Part shown: one piece after another, positions 34,964-44,639 of the stretch | How positions within the stretch are numbered: the stretch's first letter is position 1 | Layout: each line of letters opens with the position of its first letter | NCBI GenBank assembly: GCA_023387815.1 | Contig: JAEWHK010000063.1 | Coordinates: 62,001-126,000 of the forward strand | Direction: 5' to 3' | Length of the DNA stretch: 64,000 nucleotides | Origin: Pseudomonadota bacterium | GTDB lineage: Bacteria > Pseudomonadota > Gammaproteobacteria > Burkholderiales > Burkholderiaceae_B | Position numbers and translations under genes: made by a program | The notes under the pieces: model-generated | Told to the model about the DNA's origin: nothing | Seen by the model: the letters and a program-made list of their open reading frames with translations, nothing else | Databases searched by the model: none

Positions 34964-36376
34964 ATGGGTACACCAGAGGATCGGTTATGCGCGCACCTGG
35001 CCGCGCTGACCTCCCGGGCGCTGTCAGCCGACACGCGTCATCGGATTGCACAATCGCTGCTGGACTGGTTTACCGCCGGATACTCAGGTGCGGCCATGCC
35101 GGCCAGCCTCAAGTTGCAGGAACTGGCTGCCACATTATTTCCGGGTGACGGTCAGGTTCCGGTATTTGGTCAGACTTCCCGCGAAACGTGCGCCATCTCT
35201 CCTCTGGGCGCCGCATTCTGCAACGCCGGGATTACGCATCTGCGCGAGATCGACGATGCGCATCGCACAGCCATGCTGCATCCCGGCATTGTCGCTGTCA
35301 CGCCGGTTCTGGCCATTGCCGCCACCCAGGCCATGACCCAGCAACAATTTGAGGCTGGCATTGTGGCGGGCTACGAAGTTGGCATTCGTGTCGGCGAGGC
35401 ATTGGGTTCCGGGCACGCCGGCAAATTTCACATGACAGCCACCGCTGGCTCATTGGCAGCAGCCGCCGCCAGCGCCGTGGCTCTGGGGCTCGATGCCGAC
35501 AGAATTCATCATGCCCTTGGCATCGCGGCCACTCAGGCTGCGGGCCTGTGGCAGTTTGTCGATGATCAGGCGCACGAATCCAAGGCCCTGCATCCGGCCT
35601 TTGCTGTGAGAAACGGCATGACCGCAGCCTATGCTGCACAGGCCGGTTATCCGGGTGCCCGACACTTCATGAATGGCTCGCGCGGGCTTTATGCCCTGCT
35701 GCACGGCGAAGGCGACCCCGCCCTGCTCGACAAGGATCTGGGCGCAACAGACCGGATATCGTCTTCCACCATCAAACCGTGGCCGACCTGCGGGCAGCTT
35801 TTTACCATCGTCGATGCCACGCAGGCGCTCATCGATGCTCACGACATCAACGTCGATGACATCGAATCAGTCAACATCGAGATCTTCCCGCAGGCCCTGC
35901 GCATTGCCAAAGTCGACTGGCCGGTCAAGCCCGCCGAGACCTGCTTTTCCGGTAGGTACTGCGTTGCCATCCTGTTGCTGACCGGCAAGCTGGGCATTCA
36001 GGAAACAGAGAACCCCGACCTGCAGAACCCAAAGCTGCTGGCCCTGGCGGAAAAAATGTCATTGCAGGCACGGCCCGACTACGCCGCAGCCTTTCCCGAC
36101 AGAAGACCCGGTACCGTCACCATCCGCTTCAAGAATGGCGAAACCCTGTCCGCCACGCACGACATACGCAGAGGTGATCCCGAAGCGCCATTCGACTGGC
36201 CTGGTCTGGAGACACGACTGCGCAATCTGGTCCCGGGCATCGCGCAGGAGAAAGCTGAAGCAATCAGTACCTGGTGTGCCCAGCAGCAACACACTGCGCC
36301 GGACGCCCGCTTCTGCCCGCCCCCACCGCATCTTTTCAACGGCGGACCCGACAGAGGCAGCAACGCCTTCCCGTAG
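34964..36376 (+). CDS. MmgE/PrpD family protein (putative epimerase or dehydratase)
   Basis: A 470-residue protein with the two-domain MmgE/PrpD fold: a helical N-terminal domain (about 1-265, DWFTAGYSGAAMPASLKLQE, HPGIVAVTPVLAIAATQAM, HMTATAGSLAAAAASAVALGL) and a smaller C-terminal domain from about 270 (SSTIKPWPTCGQLFTIVDATQAL). Family members include 2-methylcitrate dehydratase, cis-aconitate decarboxylase and iminodisuccinate epimerase. No citrate-cycle genes accompany it, while a C-N or C-O lyase does, so epimerisation of a lyase substrate is an attractive reading. Followed after 57 bases by a Bug receptor gene. Confidence 0.9.
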   Translation: MGTPEDRLCAHLAALTSRALSADTRHRIAQSLLDWFTAGYSGAAMPASLKLQELAATLFPGDGQVPVFGQTSRETCAISPLGAAFCNAGITHLREIDDAHRTAMLHPGIVAVTPVLAIAATQAMTQQQFEAGIVAGYEVGIRVGEALGSGHAGKFHMTATAGSLAAAAASAVALGLDADRIHHALGIAATQAAGLWQFVDDQAHESKALHPAFAVRNGMTAAYAAQAGYPGARHFMNGSRGLYALLHGEGDPALLDKDLGATDRISSSTIKPWPTCGQLFTIVDATQALIDAHDINVDDIESVNIEIFPQALRIAKVDWPVKPAETCFSGRYCVAILLLTGKLGIQETENPDLQNPKLLALAEKMSLQARPDYAAAFPDRRPGTVTIRFKNGETLSATHDIRRGDPEAPFDWPGLETRLRNLVPGIAQEKAEAISTWCAQQQHTAPDARFCPPPPHLFNGGPDRGSNAFP

Positions 36377-36433
36377 CAACACCTCCATATCACACTGATT
36401 TTTTTGCCCCACTCGATTATCAAGGAGTCTTCC

Positions 36434-37414
36434 ATGTTTCATCGCATACTGGATGTCTGCGCAAAGGCGCTGCTGTTGGCTGCCCTCGTGACAGTACTGC
36501 CCGCCAGCGCAGCCAAACCCTTTCCCGACAAAGCCATTAAACTTGTTGTCGGTTTTCCTCCCGGAGGAGGCGGTGATCTCTACGGCCGACTCCTGGCCGA
36601 AGCCATGGGAAAAAGTCTTGGCGCCACGATTGTCGTAGAAAACAAACCCGGAGCTGGCGGCAATATCGCAGCTGCCGACGTTGCCAAAGCACGCCCGGAC
36701 GGCTACACCCTGCTGCTGGCCATGAGCGGCAACATTGCCGTAGCACCCGTGGTTCGCAAGGATCTGCCATACAAATCGCCTGAAGACTTCGAAATGATCG
36801 GCGCTGCCGTCGAAGCGCCTCACGGACTTTTTGTCGGGAAGAATTCGCAATTCAAAACGGCAAAGGATGTTTTCGACTACGCCGCAGATCACGAAATCAC
36901 GATGGGTTCCACCTCACCCGGTGGCGCGGCTCATATGGGCCTGGAGATGCTCAAACTGAAAACCAAAGCAAAAATTCTGTATGTGCCCTATCGCGGCTCC
37001 GGTCCGGCAGTTACCGATCTGATCGGTGGTCAGACCGAAACCTATTTCGCCACAGCACCGCCGCTGGTAGGGCAGGTTCGCAACGGCGCGCTACGCCTGC
37101 TGGCTGTGACGGGAGAAGAGCGCAACCCCAGCCTGCCTGATGTGCCCACGTTCAAGGAACTCGGTATCCCGGTCGTGGTCACGCAATGGTACGGACTATC
37201 AGCCCCTAAAGGGACGCCAAAAGACATTGTGAATACGCTTGCACAACACTTGTCCAAAGCGCTGGCCGATCCCACTGTCGTCAAAACCATCCGCCAGGAT
37301 GGTGCCGTGGAGAAGGATCTGTCCACCGACGCCTTTACCCAATATGTCAAACAGGATATTGAAGGCTATAAGAACAATATTGATCCTGAAGTCATCAAAT
37401 CATTGTCACATTGA
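36434..37414 (+). CDS. Tripartite tricarboxylate transporter receptor (Bug family)
   Basis: A 326-residue periplasmic binding protein. The signal peptide is MFHRILDVCAKALLLAALVT to about residue 26, then FPDKAIKLVVGFPPGGGGD. The VENKPGAGGNIAAADVAKAR and PDGYTLLLAMSG blocks are Bug hallmarks. Start at 36434 after CAAGGAG; the frame upstream to 36404 lacks signal character. It lies in the same run as the PrpD-type gene and ends at an intrinsic terminator at 37492. Its probable ligand is a di- or tricarboxylate used by the PrpD protein and lyase. Confidence 0.95.
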   Translation: MFHRILDVCAKALLLAALVTVLPASAAKPFPDKAIKLVVGFPPGGGGDLYGRLLAEAMGKSLGATIVVENKPGAGGNIAAADVAKARPDGYTLLLAMSGNIAVAPVVRKDLPYKSPEDFEMIGAAVEAPHGLFVGKNSQFKTAKDVFDYAADHEITMGSTSPGGAAHMGLEMLKLKTKAKILYVPYRGSGPAVTDLIGGQTETYFATAPPLVGQVRNGALRLLAVTGEERNPSLPDVPTFKELGIPVVVTQWYGLSAPKGTPKDIVNTLAQHLSKALADPTVVKTIRQDGAVEKDLSTDAFTQYVKQDIEGYKNNIDPEVIKSLSH

Positions 37415-37491
37415 GGTCGAGACGAAGCTTAACGCCCTGCATTGCGGGCCGGATCGGAACAGGAAACGTCCCCCGGCCCTGAGTACCATCC

Positions 37492-37529
37492 CGCGTCGGC
37501 GTTTTCCGCCCGACGCGTCTTTTTCTTTT
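37492..37529 (+). terminator. Intrinsic terminator between Bug and AhpD-like genes
   Basis: CGCGTCGG (37492-37499) pairs perfectly with CCGACGCG (37510-37517) around a 10-base loop and is followed by TCTTTTTCTTTT. It would end the PrpD-Bug transcript. Only about 20 bases separate it from the AhpD-like start at 37549, so that gene either depends on read-through or has a promoter upstream of the hairpin. Confidence 0.85.
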
Positions 37530-37548
37530 CAACACCATGGAGTGAATT

Positions 37549-37890
37549 ATGCTGAATAACTGGGTCAATCAAATGGAAAACACGAAGAGTGCCGTTACGC
37601 CCTTCGCACAGAACAACCCGAAAATGCTGTCTGCCTTTCAGGCGCTGAACGCCGCGCAGGGAGCCAATGGCGCGCTGGATGCCAAAACGCGTGAACTGAT
37701 TGCGCTTGCCGTTGCGGTAACAACACGCTGCGATAGCTGCATCGCCGCCCACGCCAATGCGGCCCGCAAGGCAGGCGTGACCGAAGCCGAACTGAGCGAT
37801 GCATTGGGCACTGCCATTGCACTGAACGCCGGCGCGGCATATGTGTATTCGCTGCGGGCCATGGAAGCGCATTCGCAATTCGGCGAATAA
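37549..37890 (+). CDS. AhpD-like carboxymuconolactone decarboxylase family protein
   Basis: A 113-residue protein with the peroxidase-type CxxCxxxH motif: RCDSCIAAHANAARKAG with Cys61, Cys64 and His68, followed by a helix typical of the CMD fold. Proteins of this type use the Cys pair as thiol reductant or peroxidase in oxidative defence; true decarboxylases lack the Cys pair. The start at 37549 lies behind GGAGTGA. It ends at a strong bidirectional terminator. Because a terminator also lies just before it, its expression may be conditional. Confidence 0.88.
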   Translation: MLNNWVNQMENTKSAVTPFAQNNPKMLSAFQALNAAQGANGALDAKTRELIALAVAVTTRCDSCIAAHANAARKAGVTEAELSDALGTAIALNAGAAYVYSLRAMEAHSQFGE

Positions 37891-37910
37891 CGGTAAGAAA
37901 ACCACAAGAA

Positions 37911-37966
37911 AAAAGCCGGTCCGCCGGACGCAATGAGATTTGCGTTTCGGCGGGCCGGCTTTCTTT
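37911..37966. terminator. Bidirectional intrinsic terminator
   Basis: A long stem of about 20 base positions per arm (left arm 37915-37934, right arm 37940-37959, outer core AGCCGG/CCGGCT) is flanked by AAAAAA on the left and TTTCTTTG on the right. On the minus strand the A-run becomes a six-T tract. It closes the AhpD-like gene on the plus strand and malate synthase on the minus strand. Confidence 0.9.
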
Positions 37967-38084
37967 GTCCTGCCCGCGCCGCAACAACGGCGGCGCGTTT
38001 TCAGCCTGTCTGGCCCGGGGGCAAATCGCGTTTTTGCGATCCGCCATTGGGCACTCAGCTATTCAGCAATCGACCTGCTGACAA

Positions 38085-40259
38085 TCAGCGGATGCCGTAT
38101 TGCTTTTTGGCTTCCAGACGCCATTGATGCAGCAGAGGCTCTGTGTATCCATTGGGCTGTTCCACGCCCTTGAACACCAGATCGCATGCAGCGCGGAAGG
38201 CAGGAGATGTGTCGAAGTTGCCAACCATTGGACGATACAAACTGTCGCCTTCGTTCTGCTTGTCAACCACTCCCGCCATGCGCTTCATGGTTTCCATGAC
38301 CTGCTCCTTGGTCACCACACCATGACGCAGCCAGTTGGCCATGTGCTGGCTGGAAATCCGCAGCGTCGCGCGATCTTCCATGAGGCCCACGTTATGGATA
38401 TCAGGAACTTTGGAGCAACCAATACCCTGGTCGACCCAGCGCACCACGTAACCCAGAATGCCCTGCGCATTATTGTCCAGTTCCTGCTGTTTCTCTTCGT
38501 CAGACCAGTTGGTGTTTTCTGCAACCGGAATAGTCAGCAGTTCATCAAGACGTTCTTCCGTGTCGCTTTTCAGTTTGTTCTGAACCTCAACCACATCAGT
38601 CTGATGATAGTGGAGCGCGTGCAGCGTTGCAGCGGTGGGTGAAGGGACCCATGCCGTATTCGCACCCGCTTTCAGCTGTGCACCTTTCTGGGCCAGCATG
38701 TCGGCCATCAGATCAGGCATGGCCCACATTCCCTTACCGATTTGTGATTTACCTTGCAGACCGCAAGCCAGACCGAAAAGGACATTGCGTTTTTCATAGG
38801 CATCGATCCAGGCAGATTTTTTCATATCGCCCTTGCGGATCATGGCGCCTGCTTCCATGGAAGTATGCATTTCGTCGCCGGTGCGATCCAGGAAGCCGGT
38901 GTTGATGAACACCACGCGGTCAGCGGCTGCTGCAATGCAAGCCTTCAGGTTTGCGCTAGTACGGCGCTCTTCATCCATGACACCCATCTTGATGGTGTTG
39001 GCCGCCAGGCCCAGCAGTTTTTCGACACGGCCGAAAAGCTTGCTGGCAAAGGCCACTTCATCAGGGCCGTGCATTTTGGGTTTCACAATATAGATGGAAC
39101 CCTTGCGAGAGTTACCGCCTTCGCGTTTCAGATCATGCATGGCCACCAGGCTGGTGAAGACCGCATCCAGAATGCCTTCGGGCGTTTCCTTGCCGTCTTT
39201 ATCCAGTATGGCAGGGTTGGTCATCAGGTGACCCACATTGCGGATGAACATGAGCGAGCGGCCGGGCATGGTGGCAGCTTTGCCGTCTTTGCCGGTGTAT
39301 TCGCGATCAGGATTGAGCTTGCGGGTAAAGGTTTTGCCGCCTTTGGTCACTTCTTCGGCCAGCGTACCGTTCATGAGGCCCAGCCAGTTGCGGTAAACCA
39401 GCACTTTGTCTTCTGCGTCAACGGCAGCGATGGAATCTTCGCAGTCCATGATGGTACTGAGTGCGGCTTCCAGCAGAACGTCTTTGACCCCGGCCTTGTC
39501 CTGCTTGCCGATAGGATGGCTCTTATCGATCTGCACTTCAAAGTGCAAACCGTTCTGACGGAAAATCAGCGCTTCAGGGGCAGCCGCATCGCCGCGATAG
39601 CCCAGATACAAGGCCTCGTCTGCCAGCGCGGTTTTGCTGCCATCGGCCAGCGTGACAACCAGGGACCCGTTTTCAGCCGTATACGCTGTTGCGTCCTTGT
39701 GTGAGCCTTTTTTCAGCGGAATCGTCTGGTCCAGGAAATCGCGTGCAAAGCCAATCACTTTCTCGCCGCGTTTAGGATTGTAGGCGCCTTCACGGGTAGC
39801 ACCATCGTCTTCGCTCAGAGCGTCGGTACCGTATAGGGCATCGTACAGACTACCCCAGCGGGCGTTGGCCGCATTCAGGGCATAGCGCGCGTTGGTGATG
39901 GGCACCACCAATTGCGGGCCGGCCTGATTGGTGATTTCATAGTCAACATTGCTGGTATTGACCTGCACGCTTGCCGGCGCATCTTTCAGGTAGCCGATTT
40001 CTTTCAGAAAGGCTTTATAGGCTTGCATGTCGGCCACTTTGCCAGGATGCTGGCGATACCAGTCGTCAAGTTTGGCCTGAATACGATCGCGCTCTTCCAG
40101 CAGCGCCTTGTTTTCCGGAGCCAGATCGTTGATGAGCGCGTCCAGTCCTTTCCAGAATGCATCCGCATCCACCCCGGTGCCGGGCAGGGCTTCCTGGTCA
40201 ACAAAATTTTTCAGCACAGTGGCGATCTGAAGGCTGTGAACCTGGGTACGGTCAGTCAT
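38085..40259 (-). CDS. glcB: Malate synthase G
   Basis: A 724-residue single-chain malate synthase, the length of isoform G. It condenses glyoxylate with acetyl-CoA to malate in the glyoxylate/glycolate pathway. Seen in sequence: the [22 protein letters not shown] start, the [23 protein letters not shown] substrate region with the family Asp-Cys-Glu, [41 protein letters not shown] and [18 protein letters not shown]. The ATG at 40259 follows AGGAGCC. The next divergent gene is a helicase. No glc operon genes are adjacent. Confidence 0.97.
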   Translation of the reverse strand: MTDRTQVHSLQIATVLKNFVDQEALPGTGVDADAFWKGLDALINDLAPENKALLEERDRIQAKLDDWYRQHPGKVADMQAYKAFLKEIGYLKDAPASVQVNTSNVDYEITNQAGPQLVVPITNARYALNAANARWGSLYDALYGTDALSEDDGATREGAYNPKRGEKVIGFARDFLDQTIPLKKGSHKDATAYTAENGSLVVTLADGSKTALADEALYLGYRGDAAAPEALIFRQNGLHFEVQIDKSHPIGKQDKAGVKDVLLEAALSTIMDCEDSIAAVDAEDKVLVYRNWLGLMNGTLAEEVTKGGKTFTRKLNPDREYTGKDGKAATMPGRSLMFIRNVGHLMTNPAILDKDGKETPEGILDAVFTSLVAMHDLKREGGNSRKGSIYIVKPKMHGPDEVAFASKLFGRVEKLLGLAANTIKMGVMDEERRTSANLKACIAAAADRVVFINTGFLDRTGDEMHTSMEAGAMIRKGDMKKSAWIDAYEKRNVLFGLACGLQGKSQIGKGMWAMPDLMADMLAQKGAQLKAGANTAWVPSPTAATLHALHYHQTDVVEVQNKLKSDTEERLDELLTIPVAENTNWSDEEKQQELDNNAQGILGYVVRWVDQGIGCSKVPDIHNVGLMEDRATLRISSQHMANWLRHGVVTKEQVMETMKRMAGVVDKQNEGDSLYRPMVGNFDTSPAFRAACDLVFKGVEQPNGYTEPLLHQWRLEAKKQYGIR

Positions 40260-40437
40260 ATTGGCTCCTGATGATTGATTTCTGATGGCGGGTGTGGGTG
40301 GCGGGACTTTTGCCGCCTTTCACCCTGATTATTGCTATTATGACGACTCCCGAAGGTGTCCTCAAGACAGCACGCAGTCATTTGACAATTTACTTTCGGT
40401 ACATAATAACTGCAGTCATTCTTTATTTATTTTTTAT

Positions 40438-42279
40438 ATGGCAAGCTCCCCTCGCTCCCTTTTTGACCAGTATTCCGAGCGCGCCCTGCTGATCGAAGGG
40501 GTGGCAGGCAGTGGCAAAACCACGCTGATCGCCCAGGAGGCCGAACAGTGCGTTCCTCAGGGGCGTACCCTGCTGGTCACGTTCAGCCGTGCGGGGCGGG
40601 ACGTACTGCAGCAATATATGCAGTCCCGAAACCTGGAGCCCGTCGCCAACCCCAATCTGCATATCTTCACCATTGATGGTCTGGCGCATTTTTTACTGCG
40701 CCGCCTGGGTGACGAACGTTATGTCCTGGACCGCAAAGCCATTGTGACCGACCTGCTGCCCGAGCTCGTCACCGAGGTCTGCGACGGACTGCAGAATGAA
40801 TGGGATGACGAAGAGGATCAGGGCCTGCAGGCCCCGGATCTGTCAGAAGATGCCATGGAAAAGCTGATGTCCGATCTGGACTACTACCGTGCATCGCTGG
40901 CCTGGCAGGCTGAATTGCCAGAGGAAGAACAGGCGGCCTTTGGAGATGGCCTGCATCACCCGCCGGCCCTGGTGCGTGCCGTATTCCGGCGTTATGACAC
41001 CCTGCGTGCGCACTGGAAACCCGATGCGGCCGAGCCCGATGACAGCCTGCTTGACCCTGCCTACAGTAGCGGGCGCAGCCAGGGCATGTATGGTTTTCGT
41101 CTAGTCTCAGAAGCCGGGTACGACCTGCTTGAGGCACTGGATAATGGCGCGCAACTGCCGGCAGGCGCATCAGCCTACCAATACGTGATGATCGATGAGT
41201 TTCACGACACCACGCCATTGCAGCTACTGCTGCTCTCGCGTATTGCACGCCCGGCACAACGGGTGATGGCCGTGGGCGATCGCTATCAGACCATATTTGC
41301 CTGGCGCGGTGCCAATACCGACCTGGTGTTCGATACATTCCTGAATGACTTCTCTGCCCGACGGGTGAACAGTCTTACCAGTTACCGCTTTGGGGCTGAA
41401 CTGGCAAAAATGGCAGGCGAACTCACACATCGCAATATCACGTCCGGCATTTCTTCCGACACCCCGCTGGCTCACTGCGTAGGCGACTGGAGCGATGCCG
41501 GAGCGCTGGCGCCGCTGGGTAAACAGACTATCATCTGTCGACACGGCGCCGACAGAATACGCGCGGCCTTTTCCCTGATCTGTCACGCCCCCGCCTCCAT
41601 CAAGGTGGCATGGCAGGCCGGGAACACACCCGCAGTGGGCGTGGCAACGCTGCTTTATGCTCTGCGTTTTACCGCCACGACCGCTCCCTTGCGTACCCTG
41701 GCACTGAATGTACAGCAGTTTTTCTCACTGCCGGGATGCCTGTCACCTGAACTGGCGCGTGATCTGGCACAAGCCCGAGTCACGCCGGCAAGCCTGCGCA
41801 TGTATATGGAAACCTGGCTGGGCGCACAAGTACCGGTTTTCGCCAGCAGCCTGAAACATGCCCTGCAGGAATGGCTGGCAACACCGGTGGCGCCGGAAAC
41901 CCCCGCCATCGAAGCCTTGCAGGGTTTTGCGCGCCGCGCTGACCTCTTCAGGAATCCGACGGCGCCCCAACGGTTGCTGGATGAGTCATTTCGCCAGGGA
42001 TGGGACGGATTGATGATGTATTTGCAGAAGCATCCTGGCTCGATCCAGGACTGGCCCGCGATCATGACGGCATTGTCTGCCCGCTGCACCTCGCGTGGCG
42101 GCTTGCGGCTGCTGACAGTAACAGAAGCCAAGGGTCATGAGTATGAACATGTATTGGTCTACGATGCGGCTGACACTACCTTCCGCAACCAGACAGACGC
42201 CCCCGATGTGGAAAGAAACCGCTTCTATGTGGCCTGCACTCGGGCCCGCAAATCGCTGACACTGTTCCGGCCTGCGTGA
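40438..42279 (+). CDS. UvrD/Rep-like superfamily 1 DNA helicase, compact and divergent
   Basis: A 613-residue ATPase, shorter than UvrD or Rep (about 670-720). Motif I is GVAGSGKTT (21-29), motif II DEFHD with Asp253 (normal form DEFQD), motif III GDRYQTIFAWRGA, motif IV-like SYRF, motif V TEAKGHEYEHVLVYDA and motif VI VACTRARKSLTLF. The weak match outside the motifs and the acidic insert near residues 115-140 set it apart from housekeeping UvrD. It probably acts on DNA in repair or on mobile DNA; no restriction or defence genes adjoin. ATG at 40438 chosen: the longer frame from 40285 begins within the promoter region. Confidence 0.85.
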   Translation: MASSPRSLFDQYSERALLIEGVAGSGKTTLIAQEAEQCVPQGRTLLVTFSRAGRDVLQQYMQSRNLEPVANPNLHIFTIDGLAHFLLRRLGDERYVLDRKAIVTDLLPELVTEVCDGLQNEWDDEEDQGLQAPDLSEDAMEKLMSDLDYYRASLAWQAELPEEEQAAFGDGLHHPPALVRAVFRRYDTLRAHWKPDAAEPDDSLLDPAYSSGRSQGMYGFRLVSEAGYDLLEALDNGAQLPAGASAYQYVMIDEFHDTTPLQLLLLSRIARPAQRVMAVGDRYQTIFAWRGANTDLVFDTFLNDFSARRVNSLTSYRFGAELAKMAGELTHRNITSGISSDTPLAHCVGDWSDAGALAPLGKQTIICRHGADRIRAAFSLICHAPASIKVAWQAGNTPAVGVATLLYALRFTATTAPLRTLALNVQQFFSLPGCLSPELARDLAQARVTPASLRMYMETWLGAQVPVFASSLKHALQEWLATPVAPETPAIEALQGFARRADLFRNPTAPQRLLDESFRQGWDGLMMYLQKHPGSIQDWPAIMTALSARCTSRGGLRLLTVTEAKGHEYEHVLVYDAADTTFRNQTDAPDVERNRFYVACTRARKSLTLFRPA

Positions 42280-42370
42280 ACCCGCCGCTGGTCTGGAAGA
42301 TCAGAAACGTCACCTGGCCGGAACCAATCATCATTCAGAGGCCGAATTGAGAGACAGCAAAAAGGGACGT

Positions 42371-42394
42371 AAAAAAGGCCCGCCGAAGCGAGCC
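42371..42394 (-). terminator. Intrinsic terminator of ferredoxin-NADP reductase gene
   Basis: Read on the minus strand: GGCTCGC, a TTCG tetraloop, GCGGGCC, then six Ts. Positions 42371-42394, 30 bases past the stop at 42424. Stem has seven pairs with one G-U. Confidence 0.88.
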
Positions 42395-42423
42395 CCTGAC
42401 TGGAATTGGTACGTCAGCGAAAT

Positions 42424-43197
42424 TTACTGATCGGCAAACGCCCGTTCAATGACAAATGCGCCAGGACGAGAGGTATTGCCTTCGCTGAACCCGCGACGCT
42501 CCAGCGCCGTTTTCAGGTCGCGCAGCATTTCAGGGCTGCCGCAAATCATGGCACGGTCGGTTTCCGGATTGAGCTCGGGCACACCCAGATCGTGGAACAG
42601 CTTACCGGAATCGATCAGCGCAGTAATGCGGCCTTCATGACGGAATGGTTCGCGCGTGACTGTCGGATAGTACTTGAGCTTTTCTGACACCATCTCGCCC
42701 AGGAATTCGTGTTTGGGCAATTCATTCGTAATATAGTCGTGATAGCACAGCTCGTTCACAAACCGCACACCGTGAACCAGAATCACTTCATCAAATCTTT
42801 CATACGTTTCAGGATCGCGAATCAGGCTCATGAACGGCGCGAGACCCGTACCCGTGGCCAGCATATACAGGCGCTTGCCGGGCAGCAGATAATCAACAAG
42901 CAAGGTGCCGGTTGGCTTGCGACCCACGATAATGGAATCGCCAACCTTGATGTGCTGCAGACGTGAAGTGAGCGGGCCATCAGGCACCTTGATGCTCAGA
43001 AACTCCAGATGATCTTCATAGTTTGCGCTGGCAATACTGTAGGCACGCAGCAATGGCTTGCCGTTGACAGGCAGACCGATCATGGTGAAATGCCCGTTGG
43101 AAAAACGCAATGCCTGATCACGTGTGGTGGTAAAGCTGAACAGTCGATCTGTCCAGTGGTGAATGCTGAGAACTTTGCCTTCCAGAAATGCGGCCAT
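42424..43197 (-). CDS. fpr: Ferredoxin/flavodoxin-NADP(+) reductase
   Basis: A 257-residue FAD enzyme that transfers electrons between NADPH and ferredoxin or flavodoxin. FAD-binding LLRAYSIASANYEDHLEF, the NADPH phosphate loop LATGTGLAPFMSLIRD, the YYPTVTREPF strand and the FVIERAFADQ C-terminus identify subclass IA bacterial Fpr. ATG at 43197 chosen because it starts MAAFLEGKVLSIHHWTD, the normal N-terminus; the frame extends 48 unlikely codons upstream. It has its own terminator. Confidence 0.95.
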   Translation of the reverse strand: MAAFLEGKVLSIHHWTDRLFSFTTTRDQALRFSNGHFTMIGLPVNGKPLLRAYSIASANYEDHLEFLSIKVPDGPLTSRLQHIKVGDSIIVGRKPTGTLLVDYLLPGKRLYMLATGTGLAPFMSLIRDPETYERFDEVILVHGVRFVNELCYHDYITNELPKHEFLGEMVSEKLKYYPTVTREPFRHEGRITALIDSGKLFHDLGVPELNPETDRAMICGSPEMLRDLKTALERRGFSEGNTSRPGAFVIERAFADQ

Positions 43198-43358
43198 CGT
43201 AAAACGTACCTTCAGGGAATAAAAAAGAGGTGAACAATTATCGCAATTGTACTTGGGACATGGCTTGTCACCGATCAAAGAACCTTCTATTTTAGTGGTT
43301 AAATCACCGCAAGGCAGCCGCATTGGTATAATTCTGAACATCTTCCCGGTTGCCCCTC

Positions 43359-44615
43359 ATGCCCCCCTCTTCGCACAAGCCCACCCAAAAAGGGTTCATT
43401 TCCCTATCCATGCTGCTTTTCCCGCTGGCCATGGTTCTTTATGAACTGTCTGCCTACATCGGCAACGATATGGTTCAGCCCGCCATGCTCACCATCACGG
43501 CCGAATATGGCGTAGACGATGCCTGGGTCGCCTCTTCCATGTCCCTGTATATTCTGGGGGGTGCCTGTCTGACCTGGCTTATCGGTCCGCTGTCCGACAC
43601 CTACGGCCGTCGGCGCGTGATGCTGGCCGGCGTGGCCTATTTCATTGCCACCAATTTCCTGATTCTGCTGGCCCCCACCATTGAATGGTTTATGGTGCTG
43701 CGTTTTCTGCAGGGCATGGGCCTGTGTTTTATTGCCGCGGTGGGCTATGTGAGCATACAGGAAGCGTTTGAAGAGCTGACTGCCATTCGCGTCATGGCCC
43801 TGATGGCCAATATCTCCATGGTGGCCCCACTTCTTGGGCCGCTGGTAGGCGCTGCCCTGATCAGCGTTGTCTCCTGGCATTGGGGATTTGTGATTATTGC
43901 CAGTCTGGCCTGTATTTCAATTGTGGGACTGTACCTGCATATGCCAGAGACGGTGAATCTGGCCCTGCCCAAGAAGAAGCCAAAGGAGATCTGGCAGCAA
44001 TACCGCCTGGTGCTCAAAAATCGTCTGTTCATGCAGCTCACGCTGTATTTCCCGATTATCGTCCTGCCAATGCTGGTCTGGATTGGCCTGTCCCCGGTAT
44101 TTCTGATCAAGGACATGGGCATGACAAATATGGGCTATGGCCTGTCACAGCTGCCGATTTTTATCAGCCTGATCATCGGCAACCTCGCCCTGGCCAGATA
44201 TGCACCGCGCTTTCCGGTAGGTCAGTCGGTGTATTTTTCCATTCCCATCATGGTCGCCGGCGGCGCACTGCTGATTCTGGCCGGCTTCATTCCCGCCTTC
44301 GAGTACCTTGGGCTGGTGGGCGGACTGGCTCTGTCGGCCTTTGCCCAGGGAATCACATTTGCGGTTCTGTATCGTTTTACGCTGATGGCCTCGGACCAGC
44401 CCAAAGGCGTGGTGGCCGCCGTGATGAGCCTGATCATGATGCTGATGCAGGCCGTGGGCATTGAACTGTTCAAACTGGTGTACGTGCATTGGGGTCTGGC
44501 AGCCCTTTGCGTGATGAACGGCCTGCTCATGCTGGCGTTTGCCGCGCTGACACCGCCGCTCATGCGCAAGGCCATGCGGGTGGCCACGCCCGGACCGTCG
44601 ATGCCCGCAACGTAG
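43359..44615 (+). CDS. MFS multidrug exporter (MdfA/Bcr-CflA-like)
   Basis: A 418-residue transporter with about 12 membrane helices and no signal peptide. The motif A loop is WLIGPLSDTYGRRRVML (about 75-91). The first helix ends in ELSAYIGNDMVQPAM, with an acidic residue in the membrane (Glu in YELSAYIGNDM) reminiscent of the MdfA helix 1 Glu26/Asp34 pair. This suggests drug/proton antiport of cations. Start at the ATG at 43359, which overlaps nothing. It is convergent with the TlpA-like gene (24 bases between stops). Confidence 0.9.
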   Translation: MPPSSHKPTQKGFISLSMLLFPLAMVLYELSAYIGNDMVQPAMLTITAEYGVDDAWVASSMSLYILGGACLTWLIGPLSDTYGRRRVMLAGVAYFIATNFLILLAPTIEWFMVLRFLQGMGLCFIAAVGYVSIQEAFEELTAIRVMALMANISMVAPLLGPLVGAALISVVSWHWGFVIIASLACISIVGLYLHMPETVNLALPKKKPKEIWQQYRLVLKNRLFMQLTLYFPIIVLPMLVWIGLSPVFLIKDMGMTNMGYGLSQLPIFISLIIGNLALARYAPRFPVGQSVYFSIPIMVAGGALLILAGFIPAFEYLGLVGGLALSAFAQGITFAVLYRFTLMASDQPKGVVAAVMSLIMMLMQAVGIELFKLVYVHWGLAALCVMNGLLMLAFAALTPPLMRKAMRVATPGPSMPAT

Positions 44616-44639
44616 GCACTCGCCTGCTGCACGCGACGC

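Noticed and set aside
36059..36892. Minus-strand open frame over the PrpD and Bug gene junction
   Set aside because: Shadow of two confident plus-strand genes.
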